5,233 bases of DNA from JAVWHX01 sp036639875 (GCA_036639875.1 JAVWHX010000095.1:1-5233); one strand, 5' to 3'; counted from the stretch's first letter, positions 1 to 5,233 are shown. The notes: generated from the letters alone by a model not told the origin. Made by a program: numbers and translations.

Positions 1-196
1 AGATACTACTCATAAACCACAAACAATTGGTGGAGGTACTTATGCCAAATCAATGCCTAACTGTGTAGCATTTGGGGTACAATTCCCTGATACAGATAAT
101 AAAATTCATCAAAATAATGAAGAAATTTCAATTGATGATTTATTAAAATCTACAGCAATTTATGCTAAAGCTTTATATGATTTAACAAAAAAATAG
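1..196 (+). CDS. pepV: Dipeptidase PepV-like (M20 family), C-terminal fragment
   Basis: This is the 3' end of a gene that begins before the window; the frame is set by the codon starting at base 2 and gives 64 residues before a TAG stop. The fragment contains the block HKPQTIGGGTYAKSMPN followed by VAFGVQFP and then IHQNNEEI. This is the C-terminal signature of PepV/Xaa-His type M20 dipeptidases, zinc enzymes that hydrolyse dipeptides in the cytoplasm. The histidine of the HQNNE motif (residue 36 of the fragment) corresponds to the last metal ligand in that family, known from PepV of lactobacilli. The remaining helix ends in a lysine-rich tail, as expected for a complete C-terminus. The metal-binding N-terminal half lies outside the window, so activity cannot be judged. 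A related M20 peptidase of another subgroup is the main alternative. Confidence 0.85.
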   Translation, partial: DTTHKPQTIGGGTYAKSMPNCVAFGVQFPDTDNKIHQNNEEISIDDLLKSTAIYAKALYDLTKK

Positions 197-212
197 GTTT
201 ATTTATAACATA

Positions 213-242
213 TTGCTTAAACATTAAATCTTATGATATAAT
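213..242 (+). promoter_or_regulatory. Likely promoter of the tRNA-Leu gene
   Basis: A perfect -10 hexamer TATAAT lies at 237-242, with a weak -35 (TTGCTT, 213-218, three of six consensus bases) 18 bp upstream. Transcription would start near 249, about 7 bases before the mature tRNA 5' end, which is a normal distance for a tRNA leader removed by RNase P. The -10 lies partly inside the right arm of the inverted repeat at 216-249. Confidence 0.6.
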
Positions 243-249
243 GTTTAAG
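216..249 (+). repeat. 11-bp perfect inverted repeat between pepV and the tRNA
   Basis: The arms CTTAAACATTA (216-226) and TAATGTTTAAG (239-249) are perfectly complementary, with a 12-base loop. A T-rich run (TATTTT, 250-255) follows directly. It could be an AT-rich intrinsic terminator for pepV, although the stem has only two G-C pairs and the U-run is short. It could instead be a protein-binding palindrome over the tRNA promoter. The sequence alone does not decide. Confidence 0.6.
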
Positions 250-255
250 TATTTT

Positions 256-341
256 GCGGACGTGGTGGAATGGTAGACACGCTATCTTGAGGGGGTAGTA
301 GATGTGAGTCTGTGTGAGTTCAAATCTCATCGTCCGCACCA
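256..341 (+). tRNA. tRNA-Leu, anticodon GAG
   Basis: The 86-base gene folds as a class II tRNA with a long variable arm. The acceptor arms GCGGACG (256-262) and CGTCCGC (331-337) pair perfectly, followed by discriminator A and an encoded CCA. The anticodon stem CTATC/GGTAG encloses the loop TTGAGGG, giving anticodon GAG, which reads leucine codons CUC and CUU. The T arm GTGAG-TTCAAAT-CTCAT is canonical, and the D arm has the TGGTAGACACGC sequence typical of bacterial leucine tRNAs. It stands alone between pepV and tex with its own promoter and terminator, so it appears to be a monocistronic tRNA gene. Confidence 0.96.
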
Positions 342-355
342 AATAAGAAGAAGGA

Positions 356-387
356 GTCGATAGAAAAATTGCTATCGGCTTTATTTT
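356..387 (+). terminator. Intrinsic terminator after tRNA-Leu
   Basis: GTCGATAG (356-363) pairs with CTATCGGC (372-379) over 8 bp including one T-G wobble, with an 8-base loop and the U-rich tail TTTATTTT (380-387). It starts 15 bases after the tRNA CCA end, so it is well placed to end the tRNA transcript and insulate tex. Confidence 0.85.
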
Positions 388-402
388 ATGCTAAAATAGC
401 AT
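388..402 (+). repeat. Small perfect hairpin ATGCTA-AAA-TAGCAT
   Basis: A 6-bp perfect inverted repeat with a 3-base loop lies directly after the U-tail of the tRNA terminator and is followed by TTTG. It may extend or back up termination, or be a small operator in the tex leader. A second weak inverted repeat follows (ATACTT 410-415 with AAGTAT 426-431). No convincing -35/-10 pair for tex was found in this leader. Confidence 0.45.
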
Positions 403-444
403 TTGTCGGATACTTAATATAAATGAAGTATTTCTTATATAATT

Positions 445-451
445 AGGGAGG
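445..451 (+). promoter_or_regulatory. Ribosome binding site of tex, fixes the start
   Basis: AGGGAGG lies 7 bases upstream of the ATG at 459. An in-frame TTG at 453 would leave only a 1-base gap, so the ATG is the better start. Confidence 0.85.
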
Positions 452-458
452 ATTGTTT

Positions 459-2603
459 ATGAATATAGAGATTATTAAAGCAATGGTAGAAGAGTTATCA
501 ATTAGTCAAAAACAGATTGAAAATGTTTTAGCTTTATTAGAAGAAGGAGCAACTGTACCTTTTATTGCACGTTATAGAAAAGAAAGAACTGGTGGTCTTA
601 ATGAAGATCAAATCAGAGATATATCAAAGGTTTATGAATATCAACTTAATCTTCAACAAAGAAAAGAAGATGTTATTCGTTTAATAGATGAAAAAGGTTT
701 ATTAACAAATGAATTAAAACAACAAATTCTTAAAGCTGATAAACTAAGCGAAGTAGAAGATTACTATAGACCATTCAAAGAAAAGAAAAAGACAAAAGCA
801 TCTATTGCTAAAGAAAAAGGTTTAGAACCATTAGCATTAGATATATTAAAATTAACAAGAGAATTTGATTTAAATAAAGAAGCACAAAAATATTTAAATG
901 AAGAAGTTTTAACTATTGAAGATGCAATACAAGGTGCTAAAGATATTATTGCTGAGCAAATAAGTGATGAACCACGTTATCGTAAATATTCAAAAGATAT
1001 GATTTATAAAACTGGTGTTATCACAACAAGTGTAAAAAAGAAGAATCCAGATGAAAATAAAGTTTATGAAATGTATTATGAATATAATGAAAAAGTTCAA
1101 TATGTTGCACCTCATAGAATTCTTGCTATTAATAGAGCAGAAAAGGAAAAAGTTCTTTCTGTTTCGATATCTATTGATGATGAAAAATTTGAAGATTATA
1201 TATTTAATGGTGTTATGAGAAAAAGACAATCTCCATTAGAATCATTAATTATGGAATGTGTTAAAGATGCATTTAAACGTTTAATCTTTCCATCAGTTGA
1301 AAGAGAAGTAAGAAGTGAATTAACAGATAAAGCACAAGACCAAGCATTAAAAGTATTCTCAATCAATTTAGAAAAATTACTTTTACAAGCACCTTTAAAA
1401 GATAGATATGTATTAGGAGTAGATCCAGCATTTAGAACTGGATGTAAACTTGCTGCTATTGATCCAACTGGAAAAGTATTAGATATTGATAAAGTATATA
1501 TTACACTACCTAAAGAAGATTACTCTAAAGATGAAAAAATATTGTTATCAATGATTACTAAGTATAAGATTGAAATTATTGCAATCGGTAATGGTACTGC
1601 CAGTAGAGAAACTGAAACATTTATTGCAACATTTATTAAGAAAAACAATCTTAATATCCAATATGTTATTGTTTCTGAAGCAGGCGCAAGTGTTTATTCA
1701 GCAAGTGGTGTAGCAAAAGAAGAATTCCCTACATATCAAGTTGAAGAACGTTCTGCTGTTTCAATCGCAAGACGTTTACAAGATCCTTTGTCTGAACTTG
1801 TAAAGATAGAACCTAAAGCTATTTCTGTTGGTCAATATCAACATGATATGAATCAAAAGAAATTAACAGAACAATTAGATTTCGTTGTAGAAAAAGCAGT
1901 AAACCAAGTAGGTGTTAACATCAATACTGCATCTCCTTCATTATTACAATATGTTTCAGGCTTATCAATGACACTTGCTAAAAATATTGTTAAGTATAGA
2001 GAAGAAAATGGTAAGTTTACATCTCGTAGTCAAATAAAAAAAGTAAGTAAACTAGGAGATAAAACTTATGAAATGGCTGTTGGTTTCTTAAGAATATTAT
2101 CTGGAAAAGAACGGTTTGATGAAACAAGTATTCATCCTGATAATTACAAAGATGCTTCATTAGTCCTTCAATATCTTCATCTTACGAAAGAAGACATTGG
2201 AACTGATACAGCAAAAGATATCATTCAATCTTTAAATAAAGAAAAAGCTCAAACAGAACTTCAATTAGATGAATATTTATTTAATGATATTTTAGATGCT
2301 TTTGTTTCTCCACATCGTTCACCAAGAGATGAATATAGTACACCAGTTTTAAGACAAGATGTTTTACATATAGAAGATTTAAATGTTGGTATGGAACTTC
2401 AAGGTGTTGTAAGAAATGTTGTTGATTTTGGTGCATTTGTTGATATTGGGTTAAAGAATGATGGTCTTGTCCATATTTCTAAGATGTCTAAACAAAAAGT
2501 AAAACATCCTTTGGATGTATGCAATGTTGGTGATATTGTTAATGTTTATGTCCATGATATTGATTTGAATAAAAAAAGAGTTGCTTTAACAATGGTTAAA
2601 TAA
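459..2603 (+). CDS. tex: Tex family RNA-binding transcription accessory protein (S1 domain)
   Basis: The product is 714 residues, full length for the Tex/YhgF/YdcI family. The Tex N-terminal helical region carries the block PFIARYRKE at residues 34-42. A YqgF/RNase H-like domain spans about 318-465, with GVDPAFRTG from 320, GNGTASRE from 377 and VSEAGAS at 405-411. Helix-hairpin-helix repeats lie at about 484-546, starting at VGVNINTAS. An S1 RNA-binding domain spans about 643-712, with VVDFGAFVDIG and DGLVHIS. Tex is a cytoplasmic nucleic-acid-binding protein associated with the transcription and translation machinery; its precise role differs between species. The start is ATG 459, behind AGGGAGG. 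It leads a compact run with the protease gene only 4 bp downstream. No frameshift or missing domain is seen. Confidence 0.97.
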   Translation: MNIEIIKAMVEELSISQKQIENVLALLEEGATVPFIARYRKERTGGLNEDQIRDISKVYEYQLNLQQRKEDVIRLIDEKGLLTNELKQQILKADKLSEVEDYYRPFKEKKKTKASIAKEKGLEPLALDILKLTREFDLNKEAQKYLNEEVLTIEDAIQGAKDIIAEQISDEPRYRKYSKDMIYKTGVITTSVKKKNPDENKVYEMYYEYNEKVQYVAPHRILAINRAEKEKVLSVSISIDDEKFEDYIFNGVMRKRQSPLESLIMECVKDAFKRLIFPSVEREVRSELTDKAQDQALKVFSINLEKLLLQAPLKDRYVLGVDPAFRTGCKLAAIDPTGKVLDIDKVYITLPKEDYSKDEKILLSMITKYKIEIIAIGNGTASRETETFIATFIKKNNLNIQYVIVSEAGASVYSASGVAKEEFPTYQVEERSAVSIARRLQDPLSELVKIEPKAISVGQYQHDMNQKKLTEQLDFVVEKAVNQVGVNINTASPSLLQYVSGLSMTLAKNIVKYREENGKFTSRSQIKKVSKLGDKTYEMAVGFLRILSGKERFDETSIHPDNYKDASLVLQYLHLTKEDIGTDTAKDIIQSLNKEKAQTELQLDEYLFNDILDAFVSPHRSPRDEYSTPVLRQDVLHIEDLNVGMELQGVVRNVVDFGAFVDIGLKNDGLVHISKMSKQKVKHPLDVCNVGDIVNVYVHDIDLNKKRVALTMVK

Positions 2604-2607
2604 TCAT

Positions 2608-3825
2608 ATGAAACTTAAAACAAAAACATTAAAAAGAGATATTTTTATTGGGATTCTCGTTGTTATTATTTTTATTGGTGTATATGCTTTTTGTAATCGA
2701 ACACAACTTATTTTAAAACAAGAAAACTATACATTTGAATTTGGTGAGATAATTGAATTAACTCATGAAAAATTTCTTGAATTAGATGAAGATGAAGATC
2801 GTAAGCAAGAGGTTATTGATAATACTGAGATTCAATCTAATTTTATAATGCAAGAGAATCAGGAATTTCCAAAAGTAGGTGAGTATGAGATTACTTTTGA
2901 TTTTAAAGATACTCAAAAAATTGTAAAAGTAACAATTAGTGATACATCTAGTCCTTCAATTACTTCTCCAAAATCAATAGAAATGCTTCAAAATGAAGAT
3001 ATCAAAGAAGAGACTCTTAAACAATATTTTCAATCTCAAGATTTATCAGAAAGTCAATTATCATTTGATATAAGTCAATATGATAAGAATAAGATTGGTG
3101 ATCAAACGATTAAAGTCATAGCTAAAGATATCTATGATAATCAAACAACGCATGATTATAAAATTCAAAATATTGAAAAACCTGATCCTGATAAATACTC
3201 AACGAAAACAGCAATCACTAAAGATGATAATGGAAATGTTTCTCAAGTTTATATAGAGAAAATTGAAAAACCATTTACATTAGATGTTAAACTTTATTGT
3301 CAACATGATGTAGGTGCAAGAATGGGATGTGATCCTGCTGCATTATATCAAGCGCTAAAATATAAAGGTTACTGTCAAAATGTTTCTTTAAAAACTTTTA
3401 TAAGTGATATGCCAATTTCGCCAAATGATAATCCAAACAATGGTTTTGCTGGAAATCCTTTTGGTCAAAATGACCCAGCAGTTTTAGAAACTATTTTTCC
3501 TTCACCAATGACTTCTTGGGCAAAGAAATATGGTAATGTTAATGATTTTTCAGGGAAAAGTGTTGATGATATTATTGATGAACTGAGAAAAGGAAATCCT
3601 GTTGTTGTTTATGTTACATATAATTTTAACTCTCCAAGATGGAAACAATGGCATTTTGGACGTATGTATAGTAATTTACATTGCTTTACAGCAAGTGGAT
3701 ATAATCCAGTTAATAAAACAATTAGGTTAAGTGATCCGGGTGGGGCAAGAGAACATCGTTGGGTATCGCTAAGTACCTTTACAAGAAGTTATAATCATAA
3801 GAAATATGCAATTGTCGTGAGGTAG
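2608..3825 (+). CDS. Membrane-anchored C39-like cysteine protease with Ig-like stalk
   Basis: The 405-residue product has a basic N-terminus and one hydrophobic helix (about residues 11-29) acting as a signal anchor; no lipobox is evident. Two beta-rich segments follow, about 33-112 and 114-190, each with the late-strand pattern of bacterial Ig-like/DUF5011 domains (VGEYEITF, IGDQTIKVIAKD). The C-terminal part (about 220-405) resembles the Peptidase_C39_2/YvpB group. It has GCDPAAL with probable catalytic Cys241, a likely oxyanion Gln232, the block NPNNGFAGN (275-283), His358 in LHCFTASGYN, and Asp376 in RLSDPGG. This implies an extracellular, membrane-tethered papain-fold hydrolase; its substrate (peptide or cell-wall related) is unknown. 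The gene starts 4 bp after the tex stop and has no visible Shine-Dalgarno, suggesting translation coupled to tex. A non-proteolytic papain-fold role is possible. Confidence 0.88.
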   Translation: MKLKTKTLKRDIFIGILVVIIFIGVYAFCNRTQLILKQENYTFEFGEIIELTHEKFLELDEDEDRKQEVIDNTEIQSNFIMQENQEFPKVGEYEITFDFKDTQKIVKVTISDTSSPSITSPKSIEMLQNEDIKEETLKQYFQSQDLSESQLSFDISQYDKNKIGDQTIKVIAKDIYDNQTTHDYKIQNIEKPDPDKYSTKTAITKDDNGNVSQVYIEKIEKPFTLDVKLYCQHDVGARMGCDPAALYQALKYKGYCQNVSLKTFISDMPISPNDNPNNGFAGNPFGQNDPAVLETIFPSPMTSWAKKYGNVNDFSGKSVDDIIDELRKGNPVVVYVTYNFNSPRWKQWHFGRMYSNLHCFTASGYNPVNKTIRLSDPGGAREHRWVSLSTFTRSYNHKKYAIVVR

Positions 3826-3829
3826 AAAG

Positions 3830-4174
3830 ATGTTATTTATATATTATCCTAAATGTAGTACATGTGTGAAAGCTCTTAAAGATTTAAAACAAAAAGGCAT
3901 CATATTTGAACAAAGAGATATTGTTACTGATACACCAACAAAGGAAGAATTAATAAAGTGGATTGAAGAGTATAATCAAGGAATCAAACCCTTCTTTAAT
4001 ACTTCTGGTTTACTGTATCGAGAAATGAATATCAAAGAAAAAATCAATACAATGAGTATTGAGGAAGCAGCACTGTTATTATCAAGTTATGGTATGTTAA
4101 TAAAGCGTCCATTACTTATTGATGATGATTTTATAATTATTGGATATAAAGAGGAAGTCTATAGTCAAATATAG
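3830..4174 (+). CDS. ArsC/Spx-family thioredoxin-fold protein (arsenate reductase-like)
   Basis: The 114-residue product has the length and layout of the ArsC-like/Spx/YusI/YffB family. An N-terminal beta strand runs into CSTC (Cys9 and Cys12), then comes a helix rich in Lys, and near the C-terminus MLIKRPLLID with Pro94 and GYKEE. The middle block FFNTSGLLYREMN is typical of Firmicutes 'arsenate reductase family' proteins. It lacks the STRSKVFQKL-type segment of true Spx, so a role as an RNA polymerase-binding regulator is less likely. Members are cytoplasmic thiol oxidoreductases, often of unknown substrate; no ars genes are nearby, so arsenate reduction should not be assumed. The start ATG has GTGAGG (3817-3822) 7 bases upstream, and this site overlaps the end of the protease gene, so the two are probably cotranslated. 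The terminator stem lies inside its last codons. Confidence 0.88.
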   Translation: MLFIYYPKCSTCVKALKDLKQKGIIFEQRDIVTDTPTKEELIKWIEEYNQGIKPFFNTSGLLYREMNIKEKINTMSIEEAALLLSSYGMLIKRPLLIDDDFIIIGYKEEVYSQI

Positions 4175-4189
4175 ATTTCTTTTGTTTTT
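4154..4189 (+). terminator. Intrinsic terminator overlapping the end of the ArsC-like gene
   Basis: GAAGTCTATA (4154-4163) pairs with TATAGATTTC (4170-4179) over 10 bp with one G-T wobble and a 6-base loop, followed by the U-rich tract TTTTGTTTTT (4180-4189). The left arm is within the last codons and the right arm contains the TAG stop, so the gene's 3' end doubles as the terminator of the tex run. Confidence 0.85.
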
Positions 4190-4223
4190 GACATATGTAA
4201 TTGTGCGTTTTACCTGCATTCTG

Positions 4224-4252
4224 TTGATGAACAAACTTTCAGATGCTATACT
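4224..4252 (+). promoter_or_regulatory. Promoter of the LytTR-DUF3021 unit
   Basis: A -35 TTGATG (4224-4229) and an extended -10 TGCTATACT (4244-4252, hexamer at 4247-4252) are separated by exactly 17 bp. This gives a start near 4259 and a short leader that retains the ribosome site. An upstream TTGACA (4188-4193) has no good -10 at proper spacing. A bulged inverted repeat, GCATTCTG (4216-4223) with CAGATGC (4240-4246), frames the -35 and spacer and could be an operator. Confidence 0.75.
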
Positions 4253-4264
4253 GTGAAAAAGCAA

Positions 4265-4270
4265 GGGGAG
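4265..4270 (+). promoter_or_regulatory. Ribosome binding site of the LytTR gene
   Basis: GGGGAG lies 7 bases before the ATG at 4278 and 4 bases before an adjacent in-frame ATG at 4275. The spacing favours 4278 as the start, though the two differ by only one methionine. Confidence 0.7.
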
Positions 4271-4277
4271 TGATATG

Positions 4278-4715
4278 ATGAAGATTAATATTCTTGAGGA
4301 TCAAAATATTAATGAAACTGAAATCATTATTAAATGTAAACAAAAATCTGAAGATATCGATAAAATCATTAAACTTTTAGAAGTAGATAATCATCTTTTG
4401 ATATGTAAAAAAGATAAAGATATATTTCAGGTATCAATTGATGATATCATGTTTATCGAATCAGTAGATGAAAAAACTTTTGTTTATCTTCAAGATATAG
4501 TTTATGAAAATCAAAGTAAGATATACGAACTTGAAGAAAAATTAAATAATAATAATTTTATCAGAATTAGTAAATCTTGTTTGCTTAATTTGGATTTCTT
4601 AAGAAGTGTGAGAGCAATCATCAATGGTAAATATGAAGCAACTTTACTCAATGGTGAGAAACTTGTTATTAATAGAAGTTATATGAATAATTTTAGAAAG
4701 GTTTTTGGAATATAG
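4278..4715 (+). CDS. Stand-alone LytTR-domain DNA-binding regulator
   Basis: The 145-residue product has a short N-terminal region (about 1-40), rich in acidic and lysine residues, and no CheY-like receiver. A LytTR DNA-binding domain fills about 42-144. Its landmarks are VSIDDIMFIESVDEKTFVY, FIRISKSCLLNL and the late beta hairpin INGKYEATLLNGEKLVINRSY. LytTR proteins bind direct repeats, usually two half-sites about two helical turns apart. Without a receiver it is not a classical response regulator. Its direct partner is the membrane protein encoded next, with its stop codon overlapping that gene's Shine-Dalgarno. This is the layout of LytTR regulatory systems such as HdrR/HdrM and BrsR/BrsM of streptococci, where the membrane protein inhibits the regulator. 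By analogy it probably activates nearby genes and its own operon; targets are not shown by sequence. Confidence 0.92.
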   Translation: MKINILEDQNINETEIIIKCKQKSEDIDKIIKLLEVDNHLLICKKDKDIFQVSIDDIMFIESVDEKTFVYLQDIVYENQSKIYELEEKLNNNNFIRISKSCLLNLDFLRSVRAIINGKYEATLLNGEKLVINRSYMNNFRKVFGI

Positions 4716-4720
4716 GAGGT
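4714..4720 (+). promoter_or_regulatory. Ribosome binding site of the DUF3021 gene, overlapping the LytTR stop
   Basis: AGGAGGT shares its first two bases with the TAG stop of the LytTR gene and lies 5 bases before ATG 4726. It rules against the longer reading from TTG 4705, which would overlap the upstream gene and place the ribosome site inside the coding region. Confidence 0.88.
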
Positions 4721-4725
4721 TAAAT

Positions 4726-5139
4726 ATGAGTAAAAAAATAAGAGAATTTATTTTTGTGACAAGTTTATCATTTACGTTGGTGATTTTGATTAACACAGTC
4801 TTTAATATATTTCAAATTTCAACAATTGTCACCCCATGGGATATACTTGCAGTTTTTTTGGTTTGTGTAGTTATTTCATTTTTTATAATTATTGGTGATA
4901 GGATTCCTTATATTAAAGAACATCTTTTTCTATATAATTATGCTGTAGTGATTGTTATAGGAAGTGGAATACAAACGCTTTTGCTAGGGCATGTTTATTG
5001 GGATAATCTCATGATTCAGATTATCATGTTAACAGTCGTTTTTTTTGGAGTTGGCTTTGGAGTATACGGCATTCATTGTAAAGAAGCAATGATGATTAAT
5101 CAAAAACTAGATGAAACGCATAAAAGAAACCAAAAGTAG
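4726..5139 (+). CDS. DUF3021-type four-helix membrane protein, LytTR partner
   Basis: The 137-residue product is almost wholly membrane-embedded. Four hydrophobic helices lie at about residues 8-29, 38-57, 69-88 and 95-116, with a basic start (MSKKIR) and a charged, cytoplasm-type tail (KLDETHKRNQK). Size, helix number and position directly after a stand-alone LytTR gene match the DUF3021 family. In LytTR regulatory systems the membrane partner holds the regulator inactive until an unknown signal; that role is inferred here from gene order. No catalytic residues or binding motif can be recognised. The start at ATG 4726 is set by AGGAGGT and is translationally coupled to the LytTR gene. The loop between helices 2 and 3 (DRIPYIKEH) and the short loop between helices 3 and 4 (HVYWDN) are the only polar segments besides the ends. 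Confidence 0.85.
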   Translation: MSKKIREFIFVTSLSFTLVILINTVFNIFQISTIVTPWDILAVFLVCVVISFFIIIGDRIPYIKEHLFLYNYAVVIVIGSGIQTLLLGHVYWDNLMIQIIMLTVVFFGVGFGVYGIHCKEAMMINQKLDETHKRNQK

Positions 5140-5147
5140 CGTAAAAA

Positions 5148-5177
5148 GCAACTACAAAGGTATAGATTGCAACTTAC
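5148..5177. repeat. Direct repeat GCAACT with 21-bp period, candidate LytTR operator
   Basis: GCAACTAC (5148-5155) recurs as GCAACTTAC (5169-5177), start to start 21 bp. LytTR proteins bind 9-bp half-sites separated by about 12 bp, which is the same period. On the - strand the cores read AGTTGC, containing the conserved GTT of the LytTR half-site; the first six bases of the proximal copy (TAAGTT) fit the published pattern, while the distal copy fits less well. The proximal copy overlaps a weak -35-like TTGCAA (5167-5172), with TATGAA (5189-5194) 16 bp on. The perfect 7-bp inverted pair TAAAAAG/CTTTTTA (5142-5148, 5177-5183) is also present. Confidence 0.4.
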
Positions 5178-5203
5178 TTTTTAGGTAATATGAACATGTA
5201 TTC

Positions 5204-5211
5204 AAGGAGGG
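5204..5211 (+). promoter_or_regulatory. Strong ribosome binding site of the gene at 5218
   Basis: AAGGAGGG ends 6 bases before the ATG at 5218, an almost ideal Shine-Dalgarno with good spacing. It is the main evidence that a real gene starts here. Confidence 0.8.
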
Positions 5212-5217
5212 ATATAT

Positions 5218-5233
5218 ATGGAAAATGTAATTG
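5218..5233 (+). CDS. Start of a downstream gene, 5' fragment, product unknown
   Basis: Only ATG and four more full codons (M-E-N-V-I) are in the window, with a strong ribosome site before them. The short gap from the DUF3021 gene and its strand suggest it belongs to, or is a target of, the LytTR unit. N-termini of this kind are common in ABC transporter ATPases, which often follow LytTR-DUF3021 pairs, but five residues cannot support that call. Confidence 0.7.

Noticed and set aside
256..341. tRNA 3' end as an integration (att) site for a mobile element
   Set aside because: No integrase gene and no second copy of the tRNA 3' end were seen in the window; the genes beside it are housekeeping.
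414..443. TTAATA (414-419) and TATAAT (438-443) with 18-bp spacing as the tex promoter
   Set aside because: The start would fall near 450, inside or past the Shine-Dalgarno at 445-451, so the transcript would lack a ribosome site. It may be chance in AT-rich DNA.
453..461. TTG at 453 as the start of tex
   Set aside because: It is only 1 base from the Shine-Dalgarno AGGGAGG; the ATG at 459 has 7-base spacing and gives a typical Tex N-terminus.
990..1229. 79-codon open frame on the - strand inside tex
   Set aside because: It is antisense to a strongly conserved part of tex, has low-complexity Ile/Phe/Asn-rich translation typical of AT-rich antisense frames, and has no recognisable family or good ribosome site.
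3830..4174. Spx global regulator or arsenic-resistance reductase
   Set aside because: The Spx-type middle segment is missing, and there is no arsenic-resistance gene nearby; only the general ArsC-like thiol family is supported.
4188..4216. Consensus -35 TTGACA at 4188-4193 as a second LytTR promoter
   Set aside because: The hexamer 17 bp downstream is TACCTG, matching only two of six -10 positions; the promoter at 4224-4252 is much better.
4705..4728. TTG at 4705 as the start of the DUF3021 gene
   Set aside because: It would overlap the LytTR gene and has no ribosome site; ATG 4726 follows AGGAGGT at 5 bases.
1..5233. CRISPR array, insertion sequence, phage or toxin-antitoxin module
   Set aside because: No regularly spaced repeats of CRISPR type, no transposase or terminal inverted repeats, and no phage or toxin-like small genes were seen on either strand.

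Overview
The window reads as low-GC Gram-positive (Firmicutes-type) chromosome. The DNA is very AT-rich, Shine-Dalgarno sites are of the AGGAGG type, and the gene families are typical of that phylum. In-frame tryptophans are encoded by TGG, and every complete gene ends in TAA or TAG with no in-frame TGA, so nothing suggests the Mycoplasma code. Protein style and gene content would fit a gut Erysipelotrichia/Coprobacillus-type organism, but that placement is an impression, not a measurement.

Layout, all on the + strand: (1) the C-terminal 64 codons of a PepV-like M20 dipeptidase (to 196); (2) an 11-bp perfect inverted repeat overlapping the promoter of a tRNA-Leu(GAG) gene (256-341, CCA encoded), which is followed by an intrinsic terminator; (3) a three-gene run: tex (459-2603), a membrane-anchored C39-like cysteine protease with an Ig-like stalk (2608-3825), and an ArsC/Spx-fold thioredoxin-like protein (3830-4174). 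Gaps in this run are only 4 bp, and it is closed by a terminator hairpin that includes the last codons and stop of the third gene; (4) a new unit with a good extended -10 promoter (4224-4252), encoding a stand-alone LytTR DNA-binding protein (4278-4715) and a four-helix DUF3021-type membrane protein (4726-5139); (5) a spacer carrying a direct repeat with a 21-bp period and then the first five codons of another gene (5218 onward).

The clearest functional module is the LytTR/DUF3021 pair. It has the layout of a LytTR regulatory system, in which a membrane protein restrains a DNA-binding activator encoded beside it, here apparently leading into a downstream target gene. The 21-bp-spaced repeat before that gene matches the two-turn spacing of LytTR half-sites and is the best lead for something not yet described. 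The tex run combines an RNA-binding transcription/translation accessory factor, a surface protease and a thiol oxidoreductase. The coupling looks structural (shared transcript), and no shared pathway is evident from sequence.
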